Below, one piece after another: positions 31,254 through 38,352 of a stretch of DNA of 42,891 nt (positions within the stretch are counted from its first letter, which is position 1; each line of letters begins with the position of its first letter). Position numbers and translations under genes: made by a program. The notes beneath the pieces were generated by a model that saw only the letters and a program-made list of their open reading frames with translations, ran no database searches and was not told where the DNA came from. Origin of the DNA: SIG673 sp045653945. Lineage in GTDB: Bacteria; Bacillota; Clostridia; Oscillospirales; CAG-272. The stretch covers positions 1 through 42,891 of the forward strand of contig JAZOML010000018.1 of the NCBI GenBank assembly GCA_045653945.1. Reading direction: 5' to 3'.

Positions 31254-31297
31254 TTGACAAAATGCGCTCACCGTGATAAAATATAATCACGGTGAGC
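31254..31297 (+). promoter_or_regulatory. Promoter overlapped by a 12-bp inverted repeat
   Basis: TTGACA (31254-31259), 17 bases, TAAAAT (31277-31282), inside or next to a perfect inverted repeat GCTCACCGTGAT (31266-31277) / ATCACGGTGAGC (31286-31297). It would be transcribed rightward, antisense to the small peptide gene at 31313-31402. The half-site CACCGTGAT also lies within the opposing promoter (31443-31471), suggesting one regulator for both. Confidence 0.65.
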
Positions 31298-31312
31298 TGT
31301 AGTAAAGGGTGG

Positions 31313-31402
31313 TTAGGTTATTGCGGAGATAACCAAACCGATTAGTTCAATAATCCAATTGCTGTAGGTATTAAACCAATCACGGATATATAATTTTAGC
31401 AA
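31313..31402 (-). CDS. 29-residue hydrophobic peptide, possible type I toxin
   Basis: Start TTG at 31402 with the excellent ribosome site GAGGTGA five bases upstream; stop TAA at 31313. The product is short and amphipathic to hydrophobic: LKLYIRDWFNTYSNWII, then ELIGLVISAIT. A promoter on the same strand (31443-31471) and an opposing promoter beyond its end (31254) give sense and antisense transcripts, the layout of type I toxin-antitoxin loci. No known toxin family recognised. Confidence 0.45.
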   Translation of the reverse strand: MLKLYIRDWFNTYSNWIIELIGLVISAIT

Positions 31403-31442
31403 TGTTCTCACCTCACTTTCTACGGCTTACCGTATTTCTTTC

Positions 31443-31471
31443 AAAATCACGGTGTTTGTGTGATTTGTCAA
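31443..31471 (-). promoter_or_regulatory. Putative promoter of the small peptide gene
   Basis: TTGACA (31466-31471), 17 bases, GATTTT (31443-31448, weak) on the minus strand. Its spacer ends in CACCGTGAT, the same half-site as in the opposing promoter. Confidence 0.5.
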
Positions 31472-31509
31472 GTGGGTGTTGCTTTTTAAAGTCAAAACTT
31501 CCAAGGACG

Positions 31510-31560
31510 AAAAAAGAACGTCCCCGAGGCTCAGCGGTTTAGCGAGCCCCGGGGACGTTT
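31510..31560 (-). terminator. Strong intrinsic terminator of the minus-strand gene block
   Basis: AACGTCCCC (31517-31525) pairs with GGGGACGTT (31551-31559), with further pairing GAGGCTC/GAGCCCC inside; on the minus strand the stem is followed by TTTTTT. Ends the operon 32484 to 31632. Confidence 0.85.
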
Positions 31561-31631
31561 TCGTTCCTGGGTGTTTTTGTGTAAATTGACGTATCTGACT
31601 GCCGCAGCAGAGCAGGCTCTTGTCTTGCAAG

Positions 31632-31928
31632 TTATCGGTTTTGCACAAACTGAACGACTTGCTCAATCTCTTGGAACGGGAAGGCTCCTTCGTGGTCAAA
31701 AGGGAAAACCCTGGTGCATATTTCGATTGGGTTAAATTCATTGGTAACCAGGGCAATGCAGTCGTAACCTTGTATCCTGATGACGATAAATTCGTTCTCG
31801 TCCTTTTCGTGTCCGTCAGTCAGATTATCTCGGGCATATTCCAAAGCGGTTGCTAAGGCTTCTTTCTCGATTTCGTTTGACATATTGCGATATGCGGAAA
31901 CGGTGTCGTAATCTTTAGTCCAAATCAT
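31632..31928 (-). CDS. Hypothetical small acidic protein
   Basis: 98 residues, acidic, helical start (MIWTKDYDTVSAYRNMSNEI) and a beta-rich middle (ENEFIVIRIQGYDCIALVT). AAGGAG lies upstream; it overlaps the preceding gene by four bases. Last gene of a three-gene minus-strand operon. No family recognised. Confidence 0.6.
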   Translation of the reverse strand: MIWTKDYDTVSAYRNMSNEIEKEALATALEYARDNLTDGHEKDENEFIVIRIQGYDCIALVTNEFNPIEICTRVFPFDHEGAFPFQEIEQVVQFVQNR

Positions 31929-32251
31929 TTTAAATACTCCTTTAATGTGTCTGTGAGTTCATTGCGGCTTTCAAGGAAAGCTCTGGCTTCGTGTATTGAC
32001 ATATAATGTGTAACATAAATGTAATCGTAGATTTCATCACGTCTAACGATTTTAACCGAATTGCTATATCTGATGATTAGAGGGAGCTGTACGAGCTGAC
32101 CGCCACAAATTTTATCTTCAAGCTCTGCAAGACGATGCGCTGCTTGTGAATTTGTTGAAACAATGCCGTTGGTTTCGTCGTGTATTCCAACCCATTCACC
32201 TTTGCGATAAGTTAAGCGCTTGTAATTTTTCATATTTTCGTACTTCTTCAT
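31925..32251 (-). CDS. Hypothetical small protein
   Basis: 108 residues with YKRLTYRKGEWVG, then ETNGIVSTNSQAAHRLAELE and EDKICGG; this arrangement recalls short proteins annotated in Clostridial phages and conjugative elements, though I cannot name a domain. GGAGG upstream of the ATG, four-base overlaps on both sides. Soluble. Confidence 0.6.
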   Translation of the reverse strand: MKKYENMKNYKRLTYRKGEWVGIHDETNGIVSTNSQAAHRLAELEDKICGGQLVQLPLIIRYSNSVKIVRRDEIYDYIYVTHYMSIHEARAFLESRNELTDTLKEYLK

Positions 32252-32484
32252 AACACAGTTACCTCCTGGTCAGTAAAGACGAGTGAACGAAAATAACGTG
32301 AACAGTTGATGCGCTCATTGAAATTCAGAAAGCCACAGTCGTATAAAACGGAGCACGCCGTAATTATGCGGTCGCATTGGTGTTCTTTAGCCGCCTTGCT
32401 TCTTGATGCACGACCGTTGACGGCATAGTTTTGTAGCCTTTTTAAGGTGCTTTCGGGGATTTTTGCGAAGAATGTAACGTCCAT
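32248..32484 (-). CDS. Hypothetical small protein
   Basis: 78 residues: MDVTFFAKIPESTLKRLQNY, a basic patch (NGRASRSKAAKEH) and three cysteines. First gene of the minus-strand operon; AGAGGT before the ATG. It could be a small DNA-binding regulator given the basic helix, but no HTH is evident. It is divergent from the strong plus promoter at 32521. Confidence 0.55.
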   Translation of the reverse strand: MDVTFFAKIPESTLKRLQNYAVNGRASRSKAAKEHQCDRIITACSVLYDCGFLNFNERINCSRYFRSLVFTDQEVTVL

Positions 32485-32520
32485 TTTTTACCTCTTTCTG
32501 CCCGGTGAAATGCCGGGGCT

Positions 32521-32549
32521 TGACAAATTTTTGATAATGTGATATAATA
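32521..32549 (+). promoter_or_regulatory. Consensus promoter of predicted RNA
   Basis: TTGACA (32521-32526), 17 bases, TATAAT (32544-32549): perfect consensus, reading rightward into a structured non-coding stretch. Confidence 0.85.
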
Positions 32550-32555
32550 AACACA

Positions 32556-32678
32556 CCCGAGGGAGAGTGGTGTTCTCCCCCAGGTGCTCGGAAACGAGCC
32601 GATAGCGATACTTTGGGCAGGCTCAAAGTATTCGTATTTTGGGTTAAGCGGTTATTAAGTTAACCGCTTTTTCTTTTG
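32556..32678 (+). ncRNA. Predicted structured RNA of about 120 nt
   Basis: Starts at a consensus promoter and ends in an intrinsic terminator (AGCGGTTA 32647-32654, TAACCGCT 32661-32668, then TTTTTCTTTT). Successive hairpins: GGGAGA...TCTCCC (about 32562-32580), GCTCG-GAAA-CGAGC (about 32587-32600), ACTTTG...CAAAGT (about 32611-32630). No convincing open frame. Possible replication-control RNA, packaging signal or regulator of the adjacent small genes; no known family recognised. Confidence 0.65.
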
Positions 32679-32679
32679 C

Positions 32680-32784
32680 CTATTTCGTCATTGCGCTAAG
32701 AACCTTAACGATGTCGGCATCAGATAAACCTTGCTTTTTTAAGGCTTCAATGAGCTTGCTTAACGTTTCAATATGTATTGTCAT
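32680..32784 (-). CDS. 34-residue helical peptide
   Basis: ATG 32784 to TAG at 32680, preceded by AAAGGAG eight bases away. The peptide (MTIHIETLSKLIEALKKQGL, then SDADIVKVLSAMTK) is predicted to form two helices. It meets the plus-strand terminator at its 3' end. Similar tiny helical proteins occur in Gram-positive mobile elements, but I cannot name this one. Confidence 0.55.
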   Translation of the reverse strand: MTIHIETLSKLIEALKKQGLSDADIVKVLSAMTK

Positions 32785-33312
32785 TTCGCCCACTCCTTTC
32801 TACCTGCCTTTCTTTAACTATTCGGCTTTTCAACCCCAGGGATATTTAGCCGTCCCCTGGTCGCTGTTCGGGGAACTTATGCGCCACCCGACCACGCAAG
32901 AAAAATTAATTATACCGGCTATCCCCATATCCCCCGCCGGAGGCTTTAACCTCTTACGGTTGTATTGATTTGAAAAGTAGCCGATAAAACATCATACCGT
33001 ATTATCCTTGATCCCGACGAATGAATATCACGCTTACGAAGAACGGTCAAGGAGGACGGAAAAGAATTTTTCGTAAGAAAAATTGTTTTTCGAGCTTCTA
33101 ACCTCTTTCTTTCGATAAACGAAAGAAGCGTGCCGACATTGACAGTTCGAAGGAAGCGTGATAGAATTCCAAAGGGTAAAAGGAGATTACGGAAGGATTT
33201 GGCTGCTTTGCAAATTAAGACAAAGGAGTAAGAGATATAATCAAAAATCTAAATGATTTTTGTACCGAAAAAGAAAAAGCGGCGCAGAGCACCGCCAGGA
33301 AAGGTGAAAAAA
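32785..33312. other. Non-coding stretch before the transposase
   Basis: 528 bases without a well supported gene. Visible: GC-rich stretch 32835-32945; hairpins AATTTTTC-GTAA-GAAAAATT near 33066 and TTCTTTCG-ATAAA-CGAAAGAA near 33112; a weak 32-codon frame starting GTG at about 33160 behind GAAGGA; and a basic in-frame extension of the transposase from 33253. Some of this may hold the transposon end sequences or a second-strand origin. Confidence 0.45.
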
Positions 33313-34344
33313 ATGGCAAAATATCGTAGATTTACAAAATCGGATAGACTTAAACTAGAAGCACTGTATAATAGCCGCAAAATGACGTTACGTCAGATAG
33401 CGGCAGAACTCGGTTTTTCTGCTTCAAGTATTTGTGAAGAATTGAAACACGGTTACTATAACCACCTTAATCACGACTATACGGAAACGAAAAGATATTC
33501 GGCTGACCGAGCTCAACAATATGCTGATTTTTGTATAACGACAAAACGCCCACCTCTAAAGGTGGGCAATGACTATGACTTTATCAGACTTGTTGAAAAA
33601 TTAATTCTAGATGAAAAGAAAAGTCCCGATGAAGTTGTATATATACTCCATACTCAATATCCTGCTATACGCACGAAAATTTGTACTACAACGCTGTATA
33701 GTTATATAAATCAAGGACTGTTTCCAAATTTAACAAATAAAAATTTGTTTTTTAAAGGTAAACGTAAGAAAAAACGCAAATATAATAAGGTCAAAAAACT
33801 TCCTCGAGGACTAAGTATTGAAAAACGCAGCGAAGAAATCAATAATAGAGAAACTTTCGGTCATTGGGAGCTTGATACCGTTGTGGGAAAACGAAGTAAG
33901 GGAAATACCTTACTCGTTTTCACGGAACGCTTAACCAGATACGAACTTATATTCAGAGCTAAAGATAAAACAACTCTTTCAACCGTGAAGATAATAAATA
34001 AGCTCGAGCGTATATATGGTAAAAAATTCCGTAAGATATTTAAAACTATAACGGTAGATAATGGAACTGAATTTGCTAATACTCCAGGTATGGAAAATTC
34101 GTGCCTTACAAAGCAAAAAAGAACCCTGGTGTATCACTGCCACCCTTATAGTAGTTACGAGCGAGGAAGTAACGAAAATCAAAATAGACTTATTCGTCAA
34201 TTCATACCAAAAGGTAAATCAATAAATACAGTGTCAGATGACTATATTCGATACGTTCAAGACTACATAAACAATAAATACCGTAAGATATTTGGCTACC
34301 GTACGTCCTCAGACCTCTTTTTTGAGCAACTTTCACAATTATAA
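33313..34344 (+). CDS. IS30-family DDE transposase
   Basis: 343 residues, normal for IS30. N-terminal HTH (MTLRQIAAELGFSASSICEE), a linker and a second DNA-binding region, then the DDE core: first Asp in GHWELDTVVGKRSKG, second in ITVDNGTEFAN, and the hallmark YERGSNENQNRLIRQFIPKG containing the Glu. All three catalytic residues are present, so it is likely active. ATG 33313 is favoured by AAAGGTG; a basic extension from 33253 is possible. No clear terminal inverted repeats close to the gene were found, so it may serve as the integrase of the whole element and not as an independent insertion sequence. Confidence 0.92.
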   Translation: MAKYRRFTKSDRLKLEALYNSRKMTLRQIAAELGFSASSICEELKHGYYNHLNHDYTETKRYSADRAQQYADFCITTKRPPLKVGNDYDFIRLVEKLILDEKKSPDEVVYILHTQYPAIRTKICTTTLYSYINQGLFPNLTNKNLFFKGKRKKKRKYNKVKKLPRGLSIEKRSEEINNRETFGHWELDTVVGKRSKGNTLLVFTERLTRYELIFRAKDKTTLSTVKIINKLERIYGKKFRKIFKTITVDNGTEFANTPGMENSCLTKQKRTLVYHCHPYSSYERGSNENQNRLIRQFIPKGKSINTVSDDYIRYVQDYINNKYRKIFGYRTSSDLFFEQLSQL

Positions 34345-34380
34345 ATATTTTGTAAACATATTCGGCTGGCTATTGACATT

Positions 34381-34399
34381 TGCGAAAATTTTTTAAAAA
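34381..34399. repeat. Right 19-bp flanking repeat of the phage-like element
   Basis: TGCGAAAATTTTTTAAAAA, 18 of 19 bases as at 21154-21172. Its last bases also serve as the U-run of the heparinase terminator. Confidence 0.5.
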
Positions 34400-34423
34400 G
34401 GGGAAAAGCATCGGCTTTTCCCC
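34400..34423. terminator. Bidirectional intrinsic terminator
   Basis: GGGGAAAAGC-ATCG-GCTTTTCCCC with A/T tracts on both sides; ends the heparinase gene on the minus strand and transposase-side transcription on the plus strand. Confidence 0.9.
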
Positions 34424-34432
34424 ATTTTTTCT

Positions 34433-36412
34433 TTATATGAAATCCCTCTCGTTTAGTCTGATTTCACCGTCTGCGGTGGTGATAACTATATCGGTATCAT
34501 CAAAGCCGTTGCCTGCCTTTGCCGAAATCACCCTGCAATCGCCCTCGTTATAGGGATAAAGAACGGTAACAACACGTCTTTTGCCCTTAAACTCTCCGAC
34601 AAGAACGGGTGTGTGTATAGGTCTATGCTCGTGGTCGCCGGGTGGGAATATCGGCATAAAGCCTTGGTAGTACGGCTCGTGCTGACCTCTCATATTAACA
34701 AAGCCTGCGTCCTTGTCCGAGGGTGCTATCACAAGTCCGACACCGTCCCCGAAGTCGCAGATTCCGTTTTCAAAGCTAAGCGCCTCGGTGTGCCACATTT
34801 GCTCGTATTTACGGGGCGTATCGTCCTCGGCGGTAAAGCGGTCAACGACTATAAAGAACGGATTCAAGCCATACTCAGAGCCATTTTTGACAAAAATGAG
34901 CTTACGGCGGTGAGTCATATTTTCCTTGTCATCACCATATCCCTTATTAAATACGCCCTCGCCCATATCGTAGCTTTCGTTGGTTACGAAAATTCTGTCG
35001 GCGGGCTTTTTAAGGTCAACCTTAAAGCGGTCAAAGCCGATAAGCTCCTTTTGTTCCTTGCCGTTAAGAAGAACGGTATTGTGTCCTCTTGTTGAAAGAC
35101 CGTATTTTCTCATTTCGGAGTTATCGTAGGCGTAGGTGCCTGCTTCGGTGAGCATTACCTTGCCGTATGCATCGAGCAGGACGTTAAGGCAGTCCTCGTG
35201 CTGATGACCCCAGCCGATAGGACCCGGATCCATATAAGCCCAAAGGTCGTTTTTCTCCCAACCGCTACGCATAATTATCGCGCCCGCATAAGGGAAGGAG
35301 TACGAGGTATAGTCGGGCTTTTTACCCTCCTTGCCGTCGGTTGCAAACCATCTCCAGTCCTCTCTGTGCGGGTAGAAGGGAAGTGCGTCACGCAGACGCC
35401 AAGCAACGTCCATTTGCGCTCCGTCGTTTAAATCGGGAAGCTTGCGGTTAGGTCTGCAAAGGCGGTGATACATCTCAAAGAGTATCTCCATCTTAGAAAG
35501 CATATTGGCAGGTATTTCTCTGCCAAAGCTCTGCATCGTGCGAACGACGTTTAAGTAGTTACTGTCAACGACGAAGTGGTAGTTGGTGGATAATTCCTGC
35601 TGCCAGCCGTCGGGGTGGATCTGGTGGTCAAGCTCTTCCACAAGCTTGTTTATACCGAAATCAAGCCACTCATCCGACTTTTTAAGGAACGGGCAAGAGA
35701 GGGAGAGCTTGATAAGTCCGTGCATTTCCATAATCAGCCAGTTACCCTCAAAGCAGTCCTTCTGGAGTCTCCAGCCGTGCTCGTATATTGAGGTAAAGAA
35801 GTCGCATATAAGTCTGTCGCTTATGTGGGGTGAGGGCATCATAGAGTGAAAATGGTCGCACCATCCCATCATACGGATACCCGCCTCAATGGTTCTCCAA
35901 AGTGAGGTGTGCCACGGCAGGGCATTATCGGGAACGATGGCCTGTTCAAGCCAGCTTTGAAGCATATCGGCATAAACTATAACCGCATTTTCATCGCCCG
36001 TAAGATAATAATACTGTGTAAGATATCCGAGCATCGGGTGGCGGGAAAGCTGATAAACCCATTCTGCATAGTGGTTGTAGGTGGGGTTGTAGTCCCAGAT
36101 AACCTTTCTGTCCTCAAACTTATGCTTGATACCGCAGGAGCAAACTATGTAGTCCATGGCTTCTTTTGCGTTTGTGTAAACCTCTTCACGGTACTTTTCG
36201 CTAATGTTTGCAAGACGTTCGCGTCGCATAGCGATAAAACGGTCTATCATCGGGCTTTTTCTCATAGCGGCTGCAAAAAGCTTTTCGCACTCTGCTATAT
36301 CGTCATTTTCCAGTGCCTGCCGAATTCCCGCAAACTCGGGAAGGTCAAGGTTTATATGCTGACCGAAAAATTCTTTTCGGCTTGTCTTTGGTCCTATTAT
36401 TACGTCGCTCAT
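34433..36412 (-). CDS. Heparinase II/III family protein (polysaccharide lyase)
   Basis: 659 residues, no signal peptide. N-terminal alpha/alpha toroid (about 60-370) with YQLSRHPMLGYLTQYYYLTG, SLWRTIEAGIRMMGW, GNWLIMEMHGL and TNYHFVVDSNY; then the beta-sandwich heparinase domain (from about 385) with MDPGPIGWGHQHEDCLNVLL, where His and neighbouring residues bind metal or act in catalysis, and STRGHNTVLLNG. Family members cleave uronic-acid polysaccharides (heparan, alginate, ulvan) by beta-elimination. The lack of a signal suggests a cytoplasmic oligosaccharide-degrading role; the substrate is unknown. AAGGA before the ATG, strong promoter at 36464. Single-gene unit. Confidence 0.9.
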   Translation of the reverse strand: MSDVIIGPKTSRKEFFGQHINLDLPEFAGIRQALENDDIAECEKLFAAAMRKSPMIDRFIAMRRERLANISEKYREEVYTNAKEAMDYIVCSCGIKHKFEDRKVIWDYNPTYNHYAEWVYQLSRHPMLGYLTQYYYLTGDENAVIVYADMLQSWLEQAIVPDNALPWHTSLWRTIEAGIRMMGWCDHFHSMMPSPHISDRLICDFFTSIYEHGWRLQKDCFEGNWLIMEMHGLIKLSLSCPFLKKSDEWLDFGINKLVEELDHQIHPDGWQQELSTNYHFVVDSNYLNVVRTMQSFGREIPANMLSKMEILFEMYHRLCRPNRKLPDLNDGAQMDVAWRLRDALPFYPHREDWRWFATDGKEGKKPDYTSYSFPYAGAIIMRSGWEKNDLWAYMDPGPIGWGHQHEDCLNVLLDAYGKVMLTEAGTYAYDNSEMRKYGLSTRGHNTVLLNGKEQKELIGFDRFKVDLKKPADRIFVTNESYDMGEGVFNKGYGDDKENMTHRRKLIFVKNGSEYGLNPFFIVVDRFTAEDDTPRKYEQMWHTEALSFENGICDFGDGVGLVIAPSDKDAGFVNMRGQHEPYYQGFMPIFPPGDHEHRPIHTPVLVGEFKGKRRVVTVLYPYNEGDCRVISAKAGNGFDDTDIVITTADGEIRLNERDFI

Positions 36413-36463
36413 AATCCTTTTCTCCTTTATATGTGCGTATGCGTGTTATATACAGTTTACTCA

Positions 36464-36492
36464 ATTATAATTGCTAAAATATGGTTTGTCAA
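36464..36492 (-). promoter_or_regulatory. Heparinase gene promoter
   Basis: TTGACA (36487-36492), 17 bases, TATAAT (36464-36469) on the minus strand. Confidence 0.85.
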
Positions 36493-36566
36493 GTAAAATA
36501 TTATAAGATTACAACCAATTTTTTAACGTGTAATTTGTGGAAAATGAACAATTTTTTACAAATTGC

Positions 36567-36595
36567 TTGATTATTCCCTATTTTCGTGGTATAAT
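36567..36595 (+). promoter_or_regulatory. Promoter of the membrane protein pair
   Basis: TTGATT (36567-36572), 17 bases, TATAAT (36590-36595), about 75 bases upstream of the first gene's start. Confidence 0.75.
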
Positions 36596-36676
36596 ACATA
36601 GCAAGGTTTAGTTTGAGCGCTTAACCAGCACACCATAGCTGAAGTTAAGCAATTAACTTTTAAAAAAGGATTATTT

Positions 36677-37450
36677 ATGTTTAACACAGTACATATTTTA
36701 TATATGGTAATCTCTTCGATTATCACCGTAGCACTGCTTGTCATTTGCTCGGTTTTTGTTAAGAAGCAAAGCCGAAGGGAATTCGTTTTAAAAACCTCGG
36801 CTATTTTAACCGTCATTATTCACTTCAGCAATTTGCCTGTAAACTTCTTTCTCACAGGCGGAAACGCATACATAGAAAGCAACCACATCCTGCCCGTTTG
36901 GCCCTGCAATATAATAATGTGGATGCTCCTCGTTTGCGCAATGCTGGGAAATAAGAAAAGTGTGCTTTTCCACCTTTTTGCTGATTTTTGCTTCTATGCG
37001 GGAATTGTTTGCTCCGTTGTCGGAATAGCGTTTAACTCAAACTTCGATGCCAACCCGACCCTTGCTGACTACGACGTTTTAAAGGGACTTGTAAGCCACT
37101 CCGTAATGCTGTTTGGCTGTATCTACCTTTACGTCGGCAAATTTATCAAAATCAGAGTTTTCAACACACTCGGTCTTACAGTAGGCTTTTCCATATTCGT
37201 TATATGCGGCATTTCCGTAAATGCCCTTTACAGGGCGTTTGGTATGACTCCACCCGACGCAATGCTGCTTGAAAGCAACCCCTATATCCCCATATCCCCT
37301 ATAATTCTCGGAATTTTAGCGGTGCTCGTGCTATTTGCAATCCTCGCAATTTACGAAATGCGACTCCAAAAAGAGGACCGCTGGTACTCAATAGCCAAAA
37401 ATTATTTTAACGAAGAGCATTGGTTTACTAAATTAGGACTCCATCTCTAA
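36677..37450 (+). CDS. TMEM164/YwaF-like integral membrane protein (copy 1)
   Basis: 257 residues with about seven predicted membrane helices (for example MVISSIITVALLVICSVFV, CNIIMWMLLVCAMLG, LFADFCFYAGIVCSVVGIAF, IILGILAVLVLFAILAIYEM). The LPVWPCNIIMW motif after helix 2-3 corresponds to the conserved LPxxxC motif of the YwaF/TMEM164 family. Human TMEM164 has been linked to lipid acyl transfer; bacterial function is not established. AAAAAAGGA precedes the ATG. The paralogous gene follows after 33 bases. Confidence 0.75.
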   Translation: MFNTVHILYMVISSIITVALLVICSVFVKKQSRREFVLKTSAILTVIIHFSNLPVNFFLTGGNAYIESNHILPVWPCNIIMWMLLVCAMLGNKKSVLFHLFADFCFYAGIVCSVVGIAFNSNFDANPTLADYDVLKGLVSHSVMLFGCIYLYVGKFIKIRVFNTLGLTVGFSIFVICGISVNALYRAFGMTPPDAMLLESNPYIPISPIILGILAVLVLFAILAIYEMRLQKEDRWYSIAKNYFNEEHWFTKLGLHL

Positions 37451-37483
37451 GCCTCGACAAATAATAAAGGAGAGTAAACGAAC

Positions 37484-38311
37484 GTGAACAAATTTCTTCA
37501 AAAGATTTTTTCAGATACGATTTTCGATACCGAAATATATTTAACCGCTTTTTCAATATCCCATTTCATTTATCTTGCTCTTATAATCGGATTTATCGTA
37601 GGTAGCTATATACTACTTAAAAATAAAAACGATGAAGCCAAAATCTCATTTTTACGCGGACTTACAGCGGCGCTTGTAATACTTTACCTTGGCGACTTCT
37701 TTTTCCACGATTTTGTTTACGGCGAACTTAACACCGACAAGCTGCCCTTTCATATGTGCACTGTGCTCTGCCCGATAATTGCATTTGCGCAGTTCAATAA
37801 GAAATTCAAGTGCTTAATCACCCCCGCCGCCTTCCTTGCAATCGCAGGCTCGCTTATGTACCTTTGCTATCCGAATATCGGAGAGGCTGCTCCTTGGTCA
37901 TACCGAGCAGTGCAAACCGTTGCATACCACACATCGCTTCTTGCTTGGGGAATATTCAGTATTATTTACGAAAAGGCAAGTCTTGATATTAAAAAATGTT
38001 GGCACACTGCAATTATGCTTGGCGGTATCACCGTTTGGGCAAAGCTTGGCAACGTTGCGTACTATTTCAGCGAAGAAGAAAGCTACAACTGGTTCTTCCT
38101 TGAGGAGGACGCCTTCTACATAGGTCTTGTCGGAAACGGCATTTTACCAAAATGGTCGCTTATGATAATCAACCCCGTTGTATTCTTCCTTGCAGTACTC
38201 GCAATCTACGGCGTTTGTATTCTTATCAAGAGCAAAACCTCAAAAAACAAGCCCACAACACCCCCTACGTACGACAAAGAGGAAGAAGAAAAAATACTTG
38301 AAAACGCATAA
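37484..38311 (+). CDS. TMEM164/YwaF-like integral membrane protein (copy 2)
   Basis: 275 residues, about seven membrane helices, with LPFHMCTVLCPI carrying the family's LP(F)H-C motif more completely than copy 1, and a conserved-looking FHDF and YHTSLLAWG. C-terminus is charged and cytoplasmic (KSKTSKNKPTTPPTYDKEEE). The start codon is GTG behind AAAGGAG. Cotranscribed with copy 1, which suggests a heterodimer or sequential activity (inference). Ended by the terminator at 38320-38352. Confidence 0.78.
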   Translation: MNKFLQKIFSDTIFDTEIYLTAFSISHFIYLALIIGFIVGSYILLKNKNDEAKISFLRGLTAALVILYLGDFFFHDFVYGELNTDKLPFHMCTVLCPIIAFAQFNKKFKCLITPAAFLAIAGSLMYLCYPNIGEAAPWSYRAVQTVAYHTSLLAWGIFSIIYEKASLDIKKCWHTAIMLGGITVWAKLGNVAYYFSEEESYNWFFLEEDAFYIGLVGNGILPKWSLMIINPVVFFLAVLAIYGVCILIKSKTSKNKPTTPPTYDKEEEEKILENA

Positions 38312-38319
38312 AATAGCAC

Positions 38320-38352
38320 AAAAAACGGCAACCGAAGGGTTGCCGTTTTTTT
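38320..38352. terminator. Bidirectional intrinsic terminator
   Basis: AAAAAACGGCAACC-GAAG-GGTTGCCGTTTTTT shared by the convergent membrane-protein operon and the gene 38351-39226. Confidence 0.92.

Larger units (their letters stand above)
21173..34380 (+). mobile_element. Putative integrated filamentous-phage-like (inovirus-like) element
   Basis: About 13.2 kb between the tRNA-Met promoter and the heparinase terminator. Module order: hairpin-rich origin, Rep_trans initiator, zinc ribbon, small putative ssDNA-binding protein, membrane-anchored and secreted candidate virion proteins, small basic and membrane proteins, polytopic P-loop-like membrane ATPase, minus-strand small genes, IS30-type transposase. 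No capsid, terminase, portal, tail, relaxase or lysin gene is seen. Replication initiator, ssDNA-binding, coat/adsorption and assembly ATPase in this order is the inovirus plan, and IS30-like transposases are known to me from Spiroplasma filamentous phages. A mobilisable rolling-circle element is the main alternative. Boundaries are inferred from flanking repeats. Confidence 0.65.

Noticed and set aside
31266..31297. dif-like XerCD site for phage integration
   Set aside because: The arms are 12 bp with an 8-base centre and do not resemble the Bacillota dif sequence; the overlap with a promoter fits an operator better.
32387..32626. 79-residue minus-strand frame upstream of the small-gene block
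   Set aside because: Overlaps the better supported 32248-32484 gene in another frame and the structured RNA; no ribosome site.
33160..33255. Small frame of about 32 codons starting with GTG before the transposase
   Set aside because: A weak ribosome site exists but the product has no recognisable features; too uncertain to call.
32785..34380. Complete independent IS30 insertion with terminal inverted repeats
   Set aside because: No convincing pair of 20-30 bp inverted repeats flanking the transposase could be found by eye, so the gene is treated as part of the larger element.
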